A stretch of 64,000 bases of DNA from Bacillus sp. HSf4 (GCF_029537375.1 NZ_CP120679.1:742001-806000); one strand, 5' to 3'; positions 39,728-52,342 are shown, numbered from the stretch's first letter. A program made the numbers and translations. The notes: generated by a model not told the origin, from the letters alone.

Positions 39728-39755
39728 AAAAAGCACCCTAACCGGGTGCTTTTTT
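39727..39755. terminator. Terminator shared by the P450 gene and the DUF2892 gene
   Basis: AGCACCC pairs with GGGTGCT (39732-39750), with A6 before and T6 after, so it works in both directions. Confidence 0.88.
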
Positions 39756-39984
39756 ACGGCTGTTCGCCAGTCTGTCCCTGTTGCTTCATATAAGTTTGGC
39801 AAACATATGTCATGGGACAAAATCGTAAAATGCCGGAAGCGGCTTTCAGCGCGCCCATAAACATGCAGAAAAGCGTCATTCTGCACCACGGTTTTCTCGT
39901 AAACTTTGCCGCTGCCGCCGACAGGATCGTCAGTCCGCAGGCGATGCGAAATACGGCGTCAAACAGTCCGATGTTTTGCTTCAT
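39754..39984 (-). CDS. DUF2892 small membrane protein
   Basis: 76 residues from the ATG at 39984, eight bases after CGGAGG. 'NIGLFDAVFRIACGLTILSA' starts the first helix and a second helix follows a basic loop. The Cys residues ('CRMTLFC', 'CPMTYVC') are typical of this YgaP-like family, which often accompanies rhodanese or thiosulfate genes. None is present here. Function unknown. Confidence 0.85.
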   Translation of the reverse strand: MKQNIGLFDAVFRIACGLTILSAAAAKFTRKPWCRMTLFCMFMGALKAASGILRFCPMTYVCQTYMKQQGQTGEQP

Positions 39985-40109
39985 GATCAATTCCTCCGAT
40001 TAAAATAATTAAATAAAGTGTTTATTCGAAAAATTGTAACGTGTTGGTAATGCGTGACTATAGTAAATGTGTTAACATAGGATCATTACATGTAAAGGAG
40101 AGTATGTGA

Positions 40110-41849
40110 ATGTTCGAACGCACCTTAATTTGGAAAAACAAGCACATCAGATCGCAAGTTGATGTTGTAAGTTCAAGGCTGCTCCCAACGCTCCTTTTAC
40201 GAAATGCATCCGTACTGAACCCGTTTTTAAAGCAATGGATCAAAGCAAACGTATGGATTCATCATGACAGAATCGTCTATGTCGGCCGAGATTTGCCTAA
40301 ATCGGCTGTTAAAACTACAATAGATTGTGAAGGAAAATACATTGTACCCGGGTATATTGAGCCTCATGTGCATCCTTTTCAAATTTATAATCCCCAAACA
40401 TTGGCTGAATATGTGTCACAGTTTGGCACGACGACATTCGTGAATGACAACTTATTTCTGCTTTTGCATTGCGGAAAAAAGAAAGCGTTTTCTATATTGG
40501 AGGAACTGAAAAAACAGCCTGTCCACTACTACTGGTGGTCAAGGTATGACCTGCAGACCGAAGTCTTGAATGAAGATCAAATCTTATCGATCGATTACCG
40601 AAAACATTGGGGAGAACATCCGGATGTGATACAGGGAGGAGAAATGACAAGCTGGCCGCGCCTTTTGGACGGCGATGATCTGATCCTGCATTGCATGCAG
40701 TGCACGAAAAGAAGGCGGAAGCGAATTGAAGGCCATTTTCCGGGCGCATCGGAAAAAACATTAACAAAAATGAAGCTTTTCGGCGCTGACGCCGATCATG
40801 AAGCCATGACGGGAAAGGAAGTGCTCAAGCGGCTTGAGCTTGGGTATCATGTGGGGCTGAGGAATTCTTCCATCAGGCCTGACCTGCGAAAGATTTTGCG
40901 CGAGCTTCATGAAGAAGGCTTTCGCCATTATGACCATTTGTTTTATACGACGGACGGCGCCACACCGAACTTTTATAAGGAAGGCATGACGAACAAGCTG
41001 ATCGAAATTGCCATTGATGAAGGAGTGCCGTTGATTGACGCTTATAATATGGCCTCATTTAACATCGCCAAATATTATCATATGGAAGACATTCTCGGCG
41101 TTGTCGCACCGGGAAGATACGCGACACTCAACATTTTGGAGAGTCCTGAAAAACCCGATCCCGTGACGGTTCTTGCGAAGGGGCGAATCTTGAAGGCGGA
41201 CGGCATTGATATGAAGGCGTTTACAGAGCCGGATTGGCAAAAAGGGGGTCTTGTCCCTCTCAACCTTTCATATGATCTAACGATGGATGATTTGCAGTTT
41301 TCGATGCCGCTCGGCTTGAAAATGAGGAATTCGGTCATTATGGAACCTTATACAATTGAGATTGACAATTCCGTCAATCAGCTCTCTTTTGACCATGATG
41401 AAAGCTATCTTTCCATGTTTGACAAAAACGGAAAATGGCGGGTCAATACGATGCTGAAAGGATTCGCGACCCGGGTTCAAGGGTTTGTCAGCTCATACTC
41501 AACAACGGGGGACATTGTGGCAATCGGCAAAAACAAGGAAGACATGCTGCTTGCCTTTAAACGGATGAAAGAAATCGGAGGGGGAATCGTCTTAGCCGAA
41601 AACGGAAAAATACTGCACGAGATTCCTCTGCATTTAAGCGGCGGCGCATCAAATGAGACGTATGAGAAGGTGCTTGAAAGGGAAGAAACATTAAAAGAAC
41701 TTCTTTTCGAAAGAGGCTATACATTCAGCGATCCTGTCTACACGCTTCTTTTTCTGCAAAGCACGCATCTCCCTTACATCAGAGTGACGCCGAAAGGGAT
41801 CTTTGATGTCATGAAAAAAACTGTACTCTTTCCATCGATAATGCGTTAA
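40110..41849 (+). CDS. yerA: Adenine-deaminase-like amidohydrolase
   Basis: 579 residues, as in B. subtilis YerA; start after AAAGGAGAG. It belongs to the metal-dependent amidohydrolase superfamily and resembles adenine deaminase: a first strand region, then 'YIVPGYIEPHVHPFQIYNP', where the usual 'HxH' metal site reads HVH. Later come 'GADADHEAMTGKEVLKRLELG' and 'YTTDGATPNFYKEG' with the metal-site Asp. The C-terminal domain contains 'GGGIVLAENGKI'. Adenine deaminase activity would fit the purine neighbourhood, but YerA activity is not established to my knowledge. Confidence 0.92.
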   Translation: MFERTLIWKNKHIRSQVDVVSSRLLPTLLLRNASVLNPFLKQWIKANVWIHHDRIVYVGRDLPKSAVKTTIDCEGKYIVPGYIEPHVHPFQIYNPQTLAEYVSQFGTTTFVNDNLFLLLHCGKKKAFSILEELKKQPVHYYWWSRYDLQTEVLNEDQILSIDYRKHWGEHPDVIQGGEMTSWPRLLDGDDLILHCMQCTKRRRKRIEGHFPGASEKTLTKMKLFGADADHEAMTGKEVLKRLELGYHVGLRNSSIRPDLRKILRELHEEGFRHYDHLFYTTDGATPNFYKEGMTNKLIEIAIDEGVPLIDAYNMASFNIAKYYHMEDILGVVAPGRYATLNILESPEKPDPVTVLAKGRILKADGIDMKAFTEPDWQKGGLVPLNLSYDLTMDDLQFSMPLGLKMRNSVIMEPYTIEIDNSVNQLSFDHDESYLSMFDKNGKWRVNTMLKGFATRVQGFVSSYSTTGDIVAIGKNKEDMLLAFKRMKEIGGGIVLAENGKILHEIPLHLSGGASNETYEKVLEREETLKELLFERGYTFSDPVYTLLFLQSTHLPYIRVTPKGIFDVMKKTVLFPSIMR

Positions 41850-41874
41850 AATATAAAAGAGCGGGAGCTATTTG

Positions 41875-42879
41875 ATGATCAATCGATATGTAAGAGTGCT
41901 GCTGTGTTTTGCCTGTGTATGTTTGCTTGCATCATGCCAGCAGCAGAATAAGCAGGAGTCTGGAGAGAAACGATATCCGCTTTCGGGAATGAAAACGGAC
42001 GGGGACATCCAAAAGCGGCCGATTGCTGTCGTGGTCAATAATCATTCGAAAGCAAGGCCGCAGTCCGGTTTAAGCAAAGCCGACATTGTGATTGAGGCGC
42101 TCGCTGAAGGACGGATTACCAGGTTTCTGGCGATTTTCCAGAGTGAAATGCCTGAAGCGGTCGGTCCTGTCAGAAGCGCGCGGGAGTATTTCATTGATTT
42201 GGCTCTCGGCTTTGACGCCGTATTTGTGCACCACGGCTGGAGTCCTGGTGCGAAAAGCCGGCTTGAAAGCGGTGAAGCCGATTATGTCAATGGAATGGAT
42301 TATGACGGCAGTCTGTTTTGGAGAGCGGATTTTCGACAAGCGCCGCATAATTCGTACACGTCATTCGAAAACATCAAACAAGCAGCTGAAGAAAAAGGAT
42401 ATGCCCTAAAAGCCCGCACAGATTCGCTTCCTTTTACAGAAAGCCGCAAAAAGCCTTCAAAGCCGCTTTATTCCATCCGGTTGGATTATGGAACAACATC
42501 TGTTGCAAACCGTGTGGAATACGGTTATGATCAGAAGGCTGACGGCTATGTGAGAACGTCAAACGGCGCTGTCACAACAGATCTTGAAACAGACAAACCG
42601 GTTATTCTTCAAAACATTCTAATAGCGGAAGCCGAACATCATCAAAAGGATGCGTACGGGAGAAGGGAAATCGACCTCATGTCCGGCGGAAAAGGGCTGC
42701 TTTTGCAAAACGGGGAAGTCCGTCAGATCAACTGGAAAAACGAAAACGGCCGAATCATCCCTGTTGATGACGGAAAAACCGTTCCATTCGTGCCGGGTAA
42801 AACATGGATCAATATCATTCCCGATCTCAGCAAGGTTTCTATTAGTAAAGGAGAAGGTGTTAACGATGCAGATCGATAA
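41875..42879 (+). CDS. yerB: YerB-type lipoprotein (DUF3048)
   Basis: 334 residues from the ATG at 41875, eight bases after GGGAG; a TTG directly before is less likely. The signal peptide ends in a lipobox LLASC with Cys21 as lipidation site, so the protein is anchored on the outer face of the membrane. The DUF3048 core shows 'PIAVVVNNHSKARPQSGLSK', ALAEGRITRFLAIF and 'VGPVRSAREYFIDLA', and resembles an L,D-transpeptidase-like or cell-wall-binding fold; its role is unknown. The last 14 bases overlap yerC, so both are co-translated. Confidence 0.92.
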   Translation: MINRYVRVLLCFACVCLLASCQQQNKQESGEKRYPLSGMKTDGDIQKRPIAVVVNNHSKARPQSGLSKADIVIEALAEGRITRFLAIFQSEMPEAVGPVRSAREYFIDLALGFDAVFVHHGWSPGAKSRLESGEADYVNGMDYDGSLFWRADFRQAPHNSYTSFENIKQAAEEKGYALKARTDSLPFTESRKKPSKPLYSIRLDYGTTSVANRVEYGYDQKADGYVRTSNGAVTTDLETDKPVILQNILIAEAEHHQKDAYGRREIDLMSGGKGLLLQNGEVRQINWKNENGRIIPVDDGKTVPFVPGKTWINIIPDLSKVSISKGEGVNDADR

Positions 42880-43177
42880 ATTGCGCGGGAGAGAGCTGGA
42901 CCAGCTTTTTCAATCCATTCTGTCATTAAAAGATCTCGAAGAATGCTATCGCTTTTTCGATGATTTGTGCACGATAAATGAAATTCAGTCACTGGCTCAG
43001 CGGCTCGAAGTGGCCAGGATGCTTCGCGACGGCAACACGTATCACAAAATTGAGACGGAAACCGGAGCGAGCACGGCGACCATTTCCCGGGTGAAGCGCT
43101 GCCTGAACTACGGAAACGACGCTTATATCATGGCCCTGGACCGTGTAAAAGAAAAAGAATCTGAATCATCTTCGTGA
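42866..43177 (+). CDS. yerC: TrpR-like YerC/YecD family DNA-binding protein
   Basis: 103 residues from the ATG at 42866 after GAAGGTG; the frame upstream of it is an accident within yerB. All-helical with a TrpR-type helix-turn-helix: 'EIQSLAQRLEVARMLRDGNT' and YHKIETETGASTATISRVKR. Members of this family bind DNA; the ligand and target are unknown. In B. subtilis yerD follows; here the terminator and pcrB follow directly. Confidence 0.93.
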   Translation: MQIDKLRGRELDQLFQSILSLKDLEECYRFFDDLCTINEIQSLAQRLEVARMLRDGNTYHKIETETGASTATISRVKRCLNYGNDAYIMALDRVKEKESESSS

Positions 43178-43187
43178 TGTACACTTG

Positions 43188-43212
43188 GACCGCCTGGCTT
43201 GGCGGTCTTTTC
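43188..43212 (+). terminator. Terminator after yerC
   Basis: GACCGCC (43188-43194) pairs with GGCGGTC (43201-43207), followed by TTTTC. Confidence 0.65.
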
Positions 43213-43273
43213 ATGTCCGTCAACTTTTGCCTCCGTTGTATGATTCCTCCTTCATCTTTCTGCACGATCCGTT

Positions 43274-43301
43274 TTTCCAAAGAGAATGAATTTGTTATAA
43301 T
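43274..43301 (+). promoter_or_regulatory. Extended -10 promoter of pcrB
   Basis: TTTCCA (43274-43279), 16-base spacer, and TGTTATAAT, an extended -10 with a perfect TATAAT (43296-43301), 36 bases before the pcrB start. Confidence 0.65.
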
Positions 43302-43337
43302 ATTTAAATGGTAAGAACGATTGGAGGAGCTTTTTTC

Positions 43338-44024
43338 ATGTACGATATTACCGAGTGGAAGCACGTCTTTAAACTCGATCCCGATAAAGAGATAACGGAT
43401 GATCAGCTTGAACAGCTGTGTGAATCCGGCACAGATGCGATTTTGATCGGCGGAAGCGACAATGTCACAGAGGACAATGTCCTGCGGCTGATGTCAAAGG
43501 TTCGCCGTTTTTTAGTCCCATGCATCCTTGAGGTGTCAACGATTGGCGCGATCGTTCCGGGATTTGACCTGTATTTTATCCCGACGGTGCTGAACAGCAG
43601 GGACCGCGACTGGATTGTCGGTTTACATAAAGAGGCGATGAAAGAGTACGGCGAACTGATGTCGCCTGAAGAAATCGTTGTTGAAGGTTACTGTATTTTG
43701 AATCAAGACTGCAAGGCGGCCGCTTTGACAAATGCTGATGCTTCGCTTGATCTTGAAGACATTAAAGCATACGCGCGAATGGCTGAGCATCTTTTCCGGC
43801 TGCCCGTCTTTTACATGGAATACAGCGGCATGCTTGGAGACGCCGAGGCGGTTAAAGAAGCAAAGTCTGTGCTGCAACGTACGACATTGTTTTACGGCGG
43901 CGGGATTAAAGATCCGGAAACAGCGGCGAAAATGGCTGAGCATGCCGATGTGATCGTCGTCGGAAACGCGGTTTATGAAAATTTCGGACAAGCGCTGAAA
44001 ACGGTAAAAGCCGTAAAAGAGTAA
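43338..44024 (+). CDS. pcrB: Heptaprenylglyceryl phosphate synthase
   Basis: 228 residues from the ATG at 43338 after GGAGGAG; the extension to 43308 is not needed. PcrB is a TIM-barrel prenyltransferase that joins glycerol-1-phosphate to heptaprenyl diphosphate, making an archaeal-type ether lipid. Family segments: 'HVFKLDPDKEITDDQ', 'TDAILIGGSDNVTEDNV', 'PVFYMEYSGMLGD' and the phosphate-binding FYGGGIKDPE. It is followed by pcrA as in B. subtilis. Confidence 0.96.
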   Translation: MYDITEWKHVFKLDPDKEITDDQLEQLCESGTDAILIGGSDNVTEDNVLRLMSKVRRFLVPCILEVSTIGAIVPGFDLYFIPTVLNSRDRDWIVGLHKEAMKEYGELMSPEEIVVEGYCILNQDCKAAALTNADASLDLEDIKAYARMAEHLFRLPVFYMEYSGMLGDAEAVKEAKSVLQRTTLFYGGGIKDPETAAKMAEHADVIVVGNAVYENFGQALKTVKAVKE

Positions 44025-44086
44025 GGCGAAACGAATCGGATTGGTTTATAATAGAACATATGTTTTGAATAGGCGGTGAACGGATT

Positions 44087-46309
44087 TTGAATTATATTAG
44101 CGACCAATTATTAAATGGGTTGAATAAAGTGCAGCAGGAAGCGGTCAGGACAACGGATGGGCCGCTTTTGATCATGGCCGGCGCGGGAAGCGGCAAGACG
44201 AGGGTGCTGACACATCGGATCGCCTACCTGATGGCGGAAAAGCGTGTCGCACCTTGGAATATTTTGGCGATTACCTTTACGAACAAAGCGGCCAGAGAAA
44301 TGAAAGAACGTGTGGAAAGCATTCTTGGGCCGGGAGCCGATGACATTTGGATTTCGACATTCCACAGCATGTGCGTCAGAATTTTGCGGAGAGATATCGA
44401 CCGGATCGGGATCAACCGAAATTTCTCAATTTTGGACACCTCAGATCAGCTTTCCGTGATTAAAGGTATTTTAAAAGAGAGAAACATCGATCCGAAAAAA
44501 TTCGACCCGCGGAGCATTCTCGGTTCGATCAGCGGCGCGAAAAACGAATTGATCGAACCGGAGGAATACGAGAAAACGGCGGGCGGCTTCTTTGATCAGG
44601 TCGTCAGCGACGTGTATACGGATTATCAGAAAAAGCTGCGGAAAAATCAGTCGCTCGATTTTGACGACTTGATCATGACGACGATCCGTCTGTTCGACCG
44701 GGTTCCCGAAGTGCTCGAATACTATCAGCGCAAATTTCAATACATTCATGTCGATGAGTATCAGGATACAAACAGAGCGCAGTACCTGCTCGTCAAAAAG
44801 CTGGCGCAGCGCTTCCAAAACATCTGCGTCGTCGGGGATTCGGACCAGTCGATTTACAGATGGCGCGGGGCGGACATCGCCAACATTCTTTCATTTGAAA
44901 AAGACTATCCGAACGCAAGCGTCATTCTGCTTGAACAAAACTACAGATCGACGAAGCGGATTTTGCATGCGGCGAATGAAGTGATCCAACACAATTCAAA
45001 CAGAAAGCCGAAAAACCTTTGGACGGAAAATGATGAAGGTGCGAAAATCTCTTACTTCAGAGGCGACAATGAATTTGGCGAAGGCCAATTTGTCGCGGGC
45101 AAAATCAGGGAGCTTGCCGGCTCCGGAAAACGATCCCTTTCAGACATCGCGATTTTGTACCGGACGAACGCCCAGTCCCGTGTGATCGAGGAAACGTTGA
45201 TGAAAGCGAACATCAACTATAATATTGTCGGCGGCACGAAATTCTACGACAGAAAAGAAATCAAAGACATTCTCGCGTATTTGCGCCTTGTGGCAAATCC
45301 TGATGATGATATCAGCTTCGCAAGGATCGTCAATGTGCCGAAGCGCGGCGTCGGTGCGACGTCCGTCGATAAAATCGCGGCGTATGCCGATATGAACGGG
45401 ATGTCTTTATTTGAAGCGCTCGGCCAGGTTGATTTTATCGGCCTCAGTGCCAGAGCGGCCAACGCGCTTGACGAGTTCAGACAGATGATCGAAAACTTGA
45501 CGAATATGCAGGAATACTTATCCGTCACAGAGCTGACGGAAGAAATTCTTGAAAAAACCGAATACCGCGAGATGCTGAAAGCGGAAAAATCTCTGGAAGC
45601 CCAGAGCCGTCTCGAAAATATCGACGAGTTTTTATCCGTGACGAAAAACTTTGAGCAGCAAAGCGAAGACAAATCGCTCGTCGCCTTTTTGACGGATTTG
45701 GCGCTCATCGCCGATATCGACCAGCTTGATCAAAAAGAAGAAGAGTCCGGAAATAAAGACGCCGTCATTTTAATGACGCTCCATGCCGCAAAAGGGCTTG
45801 AATTTCCGGTTGTTTTCCTGATGGGTCTTGAAGAAGGGGTCTTCCCGCACAGCCGCTCCCTGATGGAGGAAGCGGAAATGGAAGAGGAGCGCAGGCTCGC
45901 CTATGTCGGCATTACGAGGGCTGAGGAAGAGCTCTATTTGACAAACGCGAAAATGCGGACGTTATTCGGCAGAACGAATATGAATCCGGAATCGAGGTTC
46001 ATCGCGGAAATACCGGAAGAATTATTGGACAATCTAAATGAGAAGAAGAAAGATCTGAAAAGTCCGTTCGCAAGAAGACCTGAGCGGAGGGGACCGGTGA
46101 AGAGACCAGCCGCCGCATCCTACAGCAAAACGGGCGGAGACGGCGTCAATTGGGCCGTCGGCGACAAAGCTTCCCATAAAAAGTGGGGTGTCGGAACGGT
46201 CGTCAGCGTCAAAGGATCCGGCGAATCGACAGAGCTTGACATTGCCTTTCCGAGCCCGATCGGAGTGAAGCGTCTTCTCGCGGCCTTTGCGCCAATTGAA
46301 AAGCAATAA
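44087..46309 (+). CDS. pcrA: ATP-dependent DNA helicase PcrA
   Basis: 740 residues, starting at a TTG after AGGCGGTGA. It is a superfamily 1A helicase: Q-motif LNKVQQEAV, Walker A AGAGSGKT with Lys37, motif Ia '[12 protein letters not shown]', Walker B DEYQDTN, motif III '[16 protein letters not shown]', motif V '[17 protein letters not shown]' and [10 protein letters not shown]. It unwinds 3'-5', removes RecA filaments and helps rolling-circle replication and repair. The C-terminal Tudor-like tail ('[19 protein letters not shown]') binds RNA polymerase. A TATAAT at 44047-44052 may be its own -10 without a clear -35; otherwise it depends on pcrB transcription. Confidence 0.99.
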   Translation: MNYISDQLLNGLNKVQQEAVRTTDGPLLIMAGAGSGKTRVLTHRIAYLMAEKRVAPWNILAITFTNKAAREMKERVESILGPGADDIWISTFHSMCVRILRRDIDRIGINRNFSILDTSDQLSVIKGILKERNIDPKKFDPRSILGSISGAKNELIEPEEYEKTAGGFFDQVVSDVYTDYQKKLRKNQSLDFDDLIMTTIRLFDRVPEVLEYYQRKFQYIHVDEYQDTNRAQYLLVKKLAQRFQNICVVGDSDQSIYRWRGADIANILSFEKDYPNASVILLEQNYRSTKRILHAANEVIQHNSNRKPKNLWTENDEGAKISYFRGDNEFGEGQFVAGKIRELAGSGKRSLSDIAILYRTNAQSRVIEETLMKANINYNIVGGTKFYDRKEIKDILAYLRLVANPDDDISFARIVNVPKRGVGATSVDKIAAYADMNGMSLFEALGQVDFIGLSARAANALDEFRQMIENLTNMQEYLSVTELTEEILEKTEYREMLKAEKSLEAQSRLENIDEFLSVTKNFEQQSEDKSLVAFLTDLALIADIDQLDQKEEESGNKDAVILMTLHAAKGLEFPVVFLMGLEEGVFPHSRSLMEEAEMEEERRLAYVGITRAEEELYLTNAKMRTLFGRTNMNPESRFIAEIPEELLDNLNEKKKDLKSPFARRPERRGPVKRPAAASYSKTGGDGVNWAVGDKASHKKWGVGTVVSVKGSGESTELDIAFPSPIGVKRLLAAFAPIEKQ

Positions 46310-46324
46310 TGGCAAAAGACCTGA

Positions 46325-48346
<2,022 letters not shown>

Positions 48347-48361
48347 GAGGAGTGTGTTCTA

Positions 48362-49552
48362 TTGAAAAAGATATTATGTTTGGCGGCTGCTGCGGGTATG
48401 CTGATGCTCTCAGCCTGTGCGCCGAATTTTGGGGGAGAAGAAGAACAGGAGATGGTCCAAAAGACGGAAAAGTCAAAAGAAAAAGCGATCATTCCGAAAT
48501 ACAACATCTCTGATTCTTATTATAAAATGGTTCTTCCTTTTAAAGCCGGAAAAGCCCGGGGATTGACGACAGAGCGGCTGAATACGAGGCTTGACATCGA
48601 TGAATTTGAAACAGGCATGATGCGCCTCGCACAGAATTCTTTCCCTACGGACGATTACCTTTTTCAGGAAGGTCAATATTTGGATGAAGATACTGTGACA
48701 AGCTGGCTGGCACGGAAAAAAACGGGCGATGACCTGAAGAAGGCGCAGAAAGAAGATAAGAATTTTGAAAATCTCGGGCTGAATCCGCCTCTTTCCGGAA
48801 GCGGGTCAAAGGAAGAGCAAAACGAGAAAAGCCCGATCTATCTCGCTCATATGCTTGAGCACGATTACCTTGTCCGCAAAGACAAAGACACGATCGAGCT
48901 GGGCGGTGTTGTCATCGGTCTGGCGCTCAATTCTGTTTACTATTACCGCGAAAATGTCGGCGATCCGCAAAAAGAAGTGACAATCAGCGATAAAAAATTG
49001 AAAACAGAAGGCGAAAAGATCGCGCAGGAAGTCGCAAAACGAATCCGCAACATGGATGATCTGAAGAATATTCCGATGACGATCGTCCTATACAAACAGG
49101 CGCCGAAATCATCGATCGTGCCTGGAAACTTTATCGCAAAAACCGAAGTGAAAGCAGGTTCAAGCGAAATCAGCGGCTGGGACAATATCAATGAAGAATA
49201 CACCTTCTTCCCATCAGATGAAGGGAAGGAAAAGCACCCGGATGACTCAGAGCTTTTTAAACGGTTTAAAAATAAAGTCGATACGTATTTCCCGAACTAC
49301 ACAGGTGTTGTCGGCACAGCCTTGTATAAAGACGGCGAAATGCAGGAGATGAAAATCAATATCCCGATGCAGTTTTACGGGAAAAGCGAAGTCATTGCCT
49401 TTACGCAATTTCTGACCGGTGAAGTGATGGATTACTACGGTAAGAGCGGACTGAATGTGGAAATCAACATTACGTCATCTGACGGACAGGAAGCCCTCAT
49501 CCTCAAAAAGCCGGGAGACAAAGAACCGACCGTTCATATTTATGATTCATAA
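48362..49552 (+). CDS. camS: CamS-family lipoprotein
   Basis: 396 residues; TTG start after AGAGGAG. The signal peptide [19 protein letters not shown] ends in a lipobox with Cys19. It belongs to the CamS/sex-pheromone-precursor lipoprotein family (B. subtilis YerH). In enterococci the signal peptide of CamS-like lipoproteins is the source of a mating pheromone; here it is a conserved lipoprotein of unknown function located after ligA. Segments '[20 protein letters not shown]' and '[10 protein letters not shown]' are typical of the family. Confidence 0.94.
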   Translation: MKKILCLAAAAGMLMLSACAPNFGGEEEQEMVQKTEKSKEKAIIPKYNISDSYYKMVLPFKAGKARGLTTERLNTRLDIDEFETGMMRLAQNSFPTDDYLFQEGQYLDEDTVTSWLARKKTGDDLKKAQKEDKNFENLGLNPPLSGSGSKEEQNEKSPIYLAHMLEHDYLVRKDKDTIELGGVVIGLALNSVYYYRENVGDPQKEVTISDKKLKTEGEKIAQEVAKRIRNMDDLKNIPMTIVLYKQAPKSSIVPGNFIAKTEVKAGSSEISGWDNINEEYTFFPSDEGKEKHPDDSELFKRFKNKVDTYFPNYTGVVGTALYKDGEMQEMKINIPMQFYGKSEVIAFTQFLTGEVMDYYGKSGLNVEINITSSDGQEALILKKPGDKEPTVHIYDS

Positions 49553-49586
49553 AAGAAGAAGCAGCTGGATAAGGCTGCTTCTTTTC
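49553..49586. terminator. Bidirectional terminator between camS and sapB
   Basis: GAAGCAGC (49558-49565) pairs with GCTGCTTC (49574-49581), extended by A-T pairs; T-rich on both strands. Confidence 0.8.
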
Positions 49587-49590
49587 GCAT

Positions 49591-50283
49591 TTAAAGCGTA
49601 TCGCATTTAACGCCGACGACACCGTCGATCGCTTTGATGTCGTAATAAACATCAGTGACATACCTCTTCTTATGGACCATGATTTTCGTTTCCATAATCG
49701 GGAAGTCTTTTTCCCGCATATCATCGATCCGGACGGAGTGAATCCGGATGTCTTTCGCTTTCATTTCCTTGAGGATATCGGTCATTTTATCCTTATCAGA
49801 CAGCGACATGCGAATGCGGATTTCTTTTTCCTGGAGACGGTCCGGACCGATTTTCCCGATCAGCCATGGCAAAAACTCGACGCTCACTAATATAAAGATC
49901 AGACTGATAAATGCTTCTTTGTAAAAACCGGCGCCAATCGCAACGCCGAGACCTGCCGCACCCCAGATCATCGCAGAGGTGGTCAGGCCGGATATGACAT
50001 CATTGCTTTTTCTTAAGATGACGCCGGCCCCGATAAAGCCGATGCCGGAAATAATTTGCGCCGGCAGCCGCAACGGGTCCATCATAATCCTGTTTGATTT
50101 CGGAAAATGATAGGCTGCATCAATGCTCACCAATGTCAGGACGCATGAGCTGATCGCAATGACAATACAGGTTTTCAAGCCGAGCGGCTTGTTTTTCAAT
50201 TCCCTTTCAAGACCGATGACCATGCCGATCAATGTCGCTGTTCCCAGCTTCAGGACCGTATCAAGGTCGATATGCCAATCCAT
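49591..50283 (-). CDS. sapB: MgtC/SapB family membrane protein
   Basis: 230 residues; AAAGGAGGTCC precedes the ATG on the minus strand. The first about 145 residues hold four to five helices with the MgtC core: 'GTATLIGMVIGLERELKNKP', 'ISGIGFIGAGVILR' and 'TTSAMIWGAAGLGVAIG'. A soluble ACT-like C-terminal domain follows. B. subtilis SapB is known from mutants affecting an alkaline phosphatase regulated by sporulation. MgtC relatives influence Mg2+ homeostasis and ATP synthase. Confidence 0.95.
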   Translation of the reverse strand: MDWHIDLDTVLKLGTATLIGMVIGLERELKNKPLGLKTCIVIAISSCVLTLVSIDAAYHFPKSNRIMMDPLRLPAQIISGIGFIGAGVILRKSNDVISGLTTSAMIWGAAGLGVAIGAGFYKEAFISLIFILVSVEFLPWLIGKIGPDRLQEKEIRIRMSLSDKDKMTDILKEMKAKDIRIHSVRIDDMREKDFPIMETKIMVHKKRYVTDVYYDIKAIDGVVGVKCDTL

Positions 50284-50375
50284 GCCTTCGGACCTCCTTT
50301 CTCACTGAGCTGATTGATATGATTTTCTCACAGACATGACCGACAGACAACCATTTTTGAAAGGCGGGACTTTGC

Positions 50376-50615
50376 ATGCTGATGTTTTTATCACTCATGT
50401 TTCCACTGGCGGTTTCCGTCATCATCTTGGCTGCTGCCTGCAATATGTTGATCCGCAAAAAAACCATTCAAAACCACTATACCCCTTTTGATTATATTGC
50501 CGGACAAACCGCAAAAGAATTCCATGAAGAAAAAAAGAGAAGCAAAGCCGGGACGATGATGAAAATAAAAAAGCTGCCAGGACATATATCTGGCAGCTTT
50601 TTTGTTGATGATTAA
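50376..50615 (+). CDS. Small DUF3951-like membrane protein
   Basis: 79 residues; AAAGGCGGG precedes the ATG. An N-terminal membrane helix (about residues 3-24) is followed by '[20 protein letters not shown]', the conserved part of the small DUF3951 family. The last about 15 residues ([14 protein letters not shown]) are encoded by a terminator hairpin, which is unusual and suggests that the original stop codon was lost or that the family tail is not conserved. It is convergent with opuE and overlaps its end by four bases. Function unknown. Confidence 0.65.
   Translation: MLMFLSLMFPLAVSVIILAAACNMLIRKKTIQNHYTPFDYIAGQTAKEFHEEKKRSKAGTMMKIKKLPGHISGSFFVDD
50571..50603. terminator. Bidirectional terminator for opuE and the small DUF3951-like gene
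   Basis: AAGCTGCCAG (50571-50580) pairs perfectly with CTGGCAGCTT (50590-50599); A run before and T run after. It overlaps the end of the small plus-strand gene. Confidence 0.88.
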
Positions 50616-52093
50616 GAATGATTATCCTCGTGCGTCTGTTCCATTTCCTCAAACATGTCAGAAGCGACTTTAGCCGGCTTATTCGTCGTCAGACTGACAA
50701 CGATAACGGCAAGCAGACTCAGGAAGAATCCAGGGATCATTTCATATACGCCGGTTGCCTCTTGAAGTCCGAAAATAATACAAATCAACACGGTGACAGC
50801 CCCTGTAATCATACCCGCTAATGCGCCCCACTGGTTCATTCGTTTCCAGTACAGGCTGAGAAGAATGGCGGGTCCAAAGGCGGATCCAAACCCTGCCCAA
50901 GCATAGCCGACGAGATCCAAGATCGTGTCATTTGGGCTTATGGACAGAAGAATGGCGATGACAGCGACCAGGAGAACGCTCAGACGGCCGACAAAGACAA
51001 GCTCTTTATCGGTAGCTTTGCGGCGGAAGAACGTTCTGTAAAAGTCTTCCGTCATGGCGCTAGACGTCACCAACAGCTGGGACGATACCGTACTCATGAT
51101 AGCCGCAAGCAATGCGGAAAGCAGGAATCCTGTAATCAACGGATGGAACAATACCTTTGAAAAGACGATGAAGATCGTTTCAGGATCTTTCAGACTTGCA
51201 CCCGTCTCATGGATATACGCCACTCCGATCAGTCCGACAAGCAATGCGCCGATGACAGAGATAATCATCCACCCCATCGCAATGCGTCGGGCAGGCTTCA
51301 GCTCTTTTACGGATGAAATCGCCATAAAGCGGACGATGATATGCGGTTGCCCGAAGTAGCCGAGTCCCCAGGCAAGGAAGGAAATAATGCTAATGACGGT
51401 CGTTCCTTTGAAGAAATCAAGCAAGCTCGGATCGATTTCTTCTATCACATTTAAAGTCGGCGTAACTCCGCCTAATTGAGTAAAGGCAACGATCGGCACG
51501 AGCACTAAAGCGATAAACATAATCAAACCTTGCAGAAAGTCCGTCAGACTGACAGCCAAAAATCCTCCAAATAGCGTATAAGCGATCACGACTGCGGCCG
51601 TTACAAATAAACCGACTTTGTAATCAAGGCCAAACGCCGTTTCAAACAGCCGTCCTCCAGATACCATACCGGCTGACGTGTACAGTGTGAAAAACACGAT
51701 GATGACAATGGCCGATGCCAGGCGCAAGATTCTTGTTGTATCATTGAACCGGTTTTCAAAAAAGTCCGGAATTGTTATCGCGTCGTTCGCTACTTCCGTA
51801 TATGTGCGCAGACGGGGAGCAACGACTAAATAGTTCACATAAGCTCCTATCGTTAAACCAACTGCAAGCCAGGCGCTTGATAGTCCTGATACATACATGG
51901 CCCCTGGGAGTCCCATCAGCATCCATCCGCTCATGTCAGAAGCGCCGGCCGATAAAGCCGTAACAGCGGGCCCGAGACCTCTGCCGCCAAGCATATAGTC
52001 GTTCAGATTGGATGTTTTTCTGTAGGAATACCAACCGATTAAAAGCATAGTGGCAAAATAAATCCCCAACGAAATAAATATTTCAACACTCAC
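50612..52093 (-). CDS. opuE: Sodium/proline symporter
   Basis: 493 residues with about 13 membrane segments; sodium:solute symporter family. '[20 protein letters not shown]' and '[20 protein letters not shown]' are the Na+/proline-site segments, and '[20 protein letters not shown]' the C-terminal signature. In position and sequence it is OpuE of B. subtilis, which takes up proline as an osmoprotectant and is controlled by sigma-A and sigma-B promoters; PutP for catabolism is the alternative. A sigma-B promoter could not be found by eye. Confidence 0.92.
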   Translation of the reverse strand: MSVEIFISLGIYFATMLLIGWYSYRKTSNLNDYMLGGRGLGPAVTALSAGASDMSGWMLMGLPGAMYVSGLSSAWLAVGLTIGAYVNYLVVAPRLRTYTEVANDAITIPDFFENRFNDTTRILRLASAIVIIVFFTLYTSAGMVSGGRLFETAFGLDYKVGLFVTAAVVIAYTLFGGFLAVSLTDFLQGLIMFIALVLVPIVAFTQLGGVTPTLNVIEEIDPSLLDFFKGTTVISIISFLAWGLGYFGQPHIIVRFMAISSVKELKPARRIAMGWMIISVIGALLVGLIGVAYIHETGASLKDPETIFIVFSKVLFHPLITGFLLSALLAAIMSTVSSQLLVTSSAMTEDFYRTFFRRKATDKELVFVGRLSVLLVAVIAILLSISPNDTILDLVGYAWAGFGSAFGPAILLSLYWKRMNQWGALAGMITGAVTVLICIIFGLQEATGVYEMIPGFFLSLLAVIVVSLTTNKPAKVASDMFEEMEQTHEDNHS

Positions 52094-52342
52094 GTTTCAT
52101 ATCTCTCCTCTTTAAAAATAATGTGGCATCACCTCTTTAGAATTTTCGACAATACTGATTTTATGCGTACGAAGAATGATTGCAGAGCCTTCTTTTTAAG
52201 GATCAAGTATTGGAATAATTAAGGCGCTGCCAATATGATCGTACTTAGTTAACTAACCTATCAAACTATTGGAAATCAATCAACCGTTATAAGCCCATTA
52301 TTTTTTGACAAAAGGAAGCAAAGGGCCTGATAAGCACCCTAA

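Noticed and set aside
42650..42865. N-terminal extension of yerC
   Set aside because: Out-of-frame reading of the yerB end; the ATG at 42866 has a ribosome binding site and the family N-terminus.
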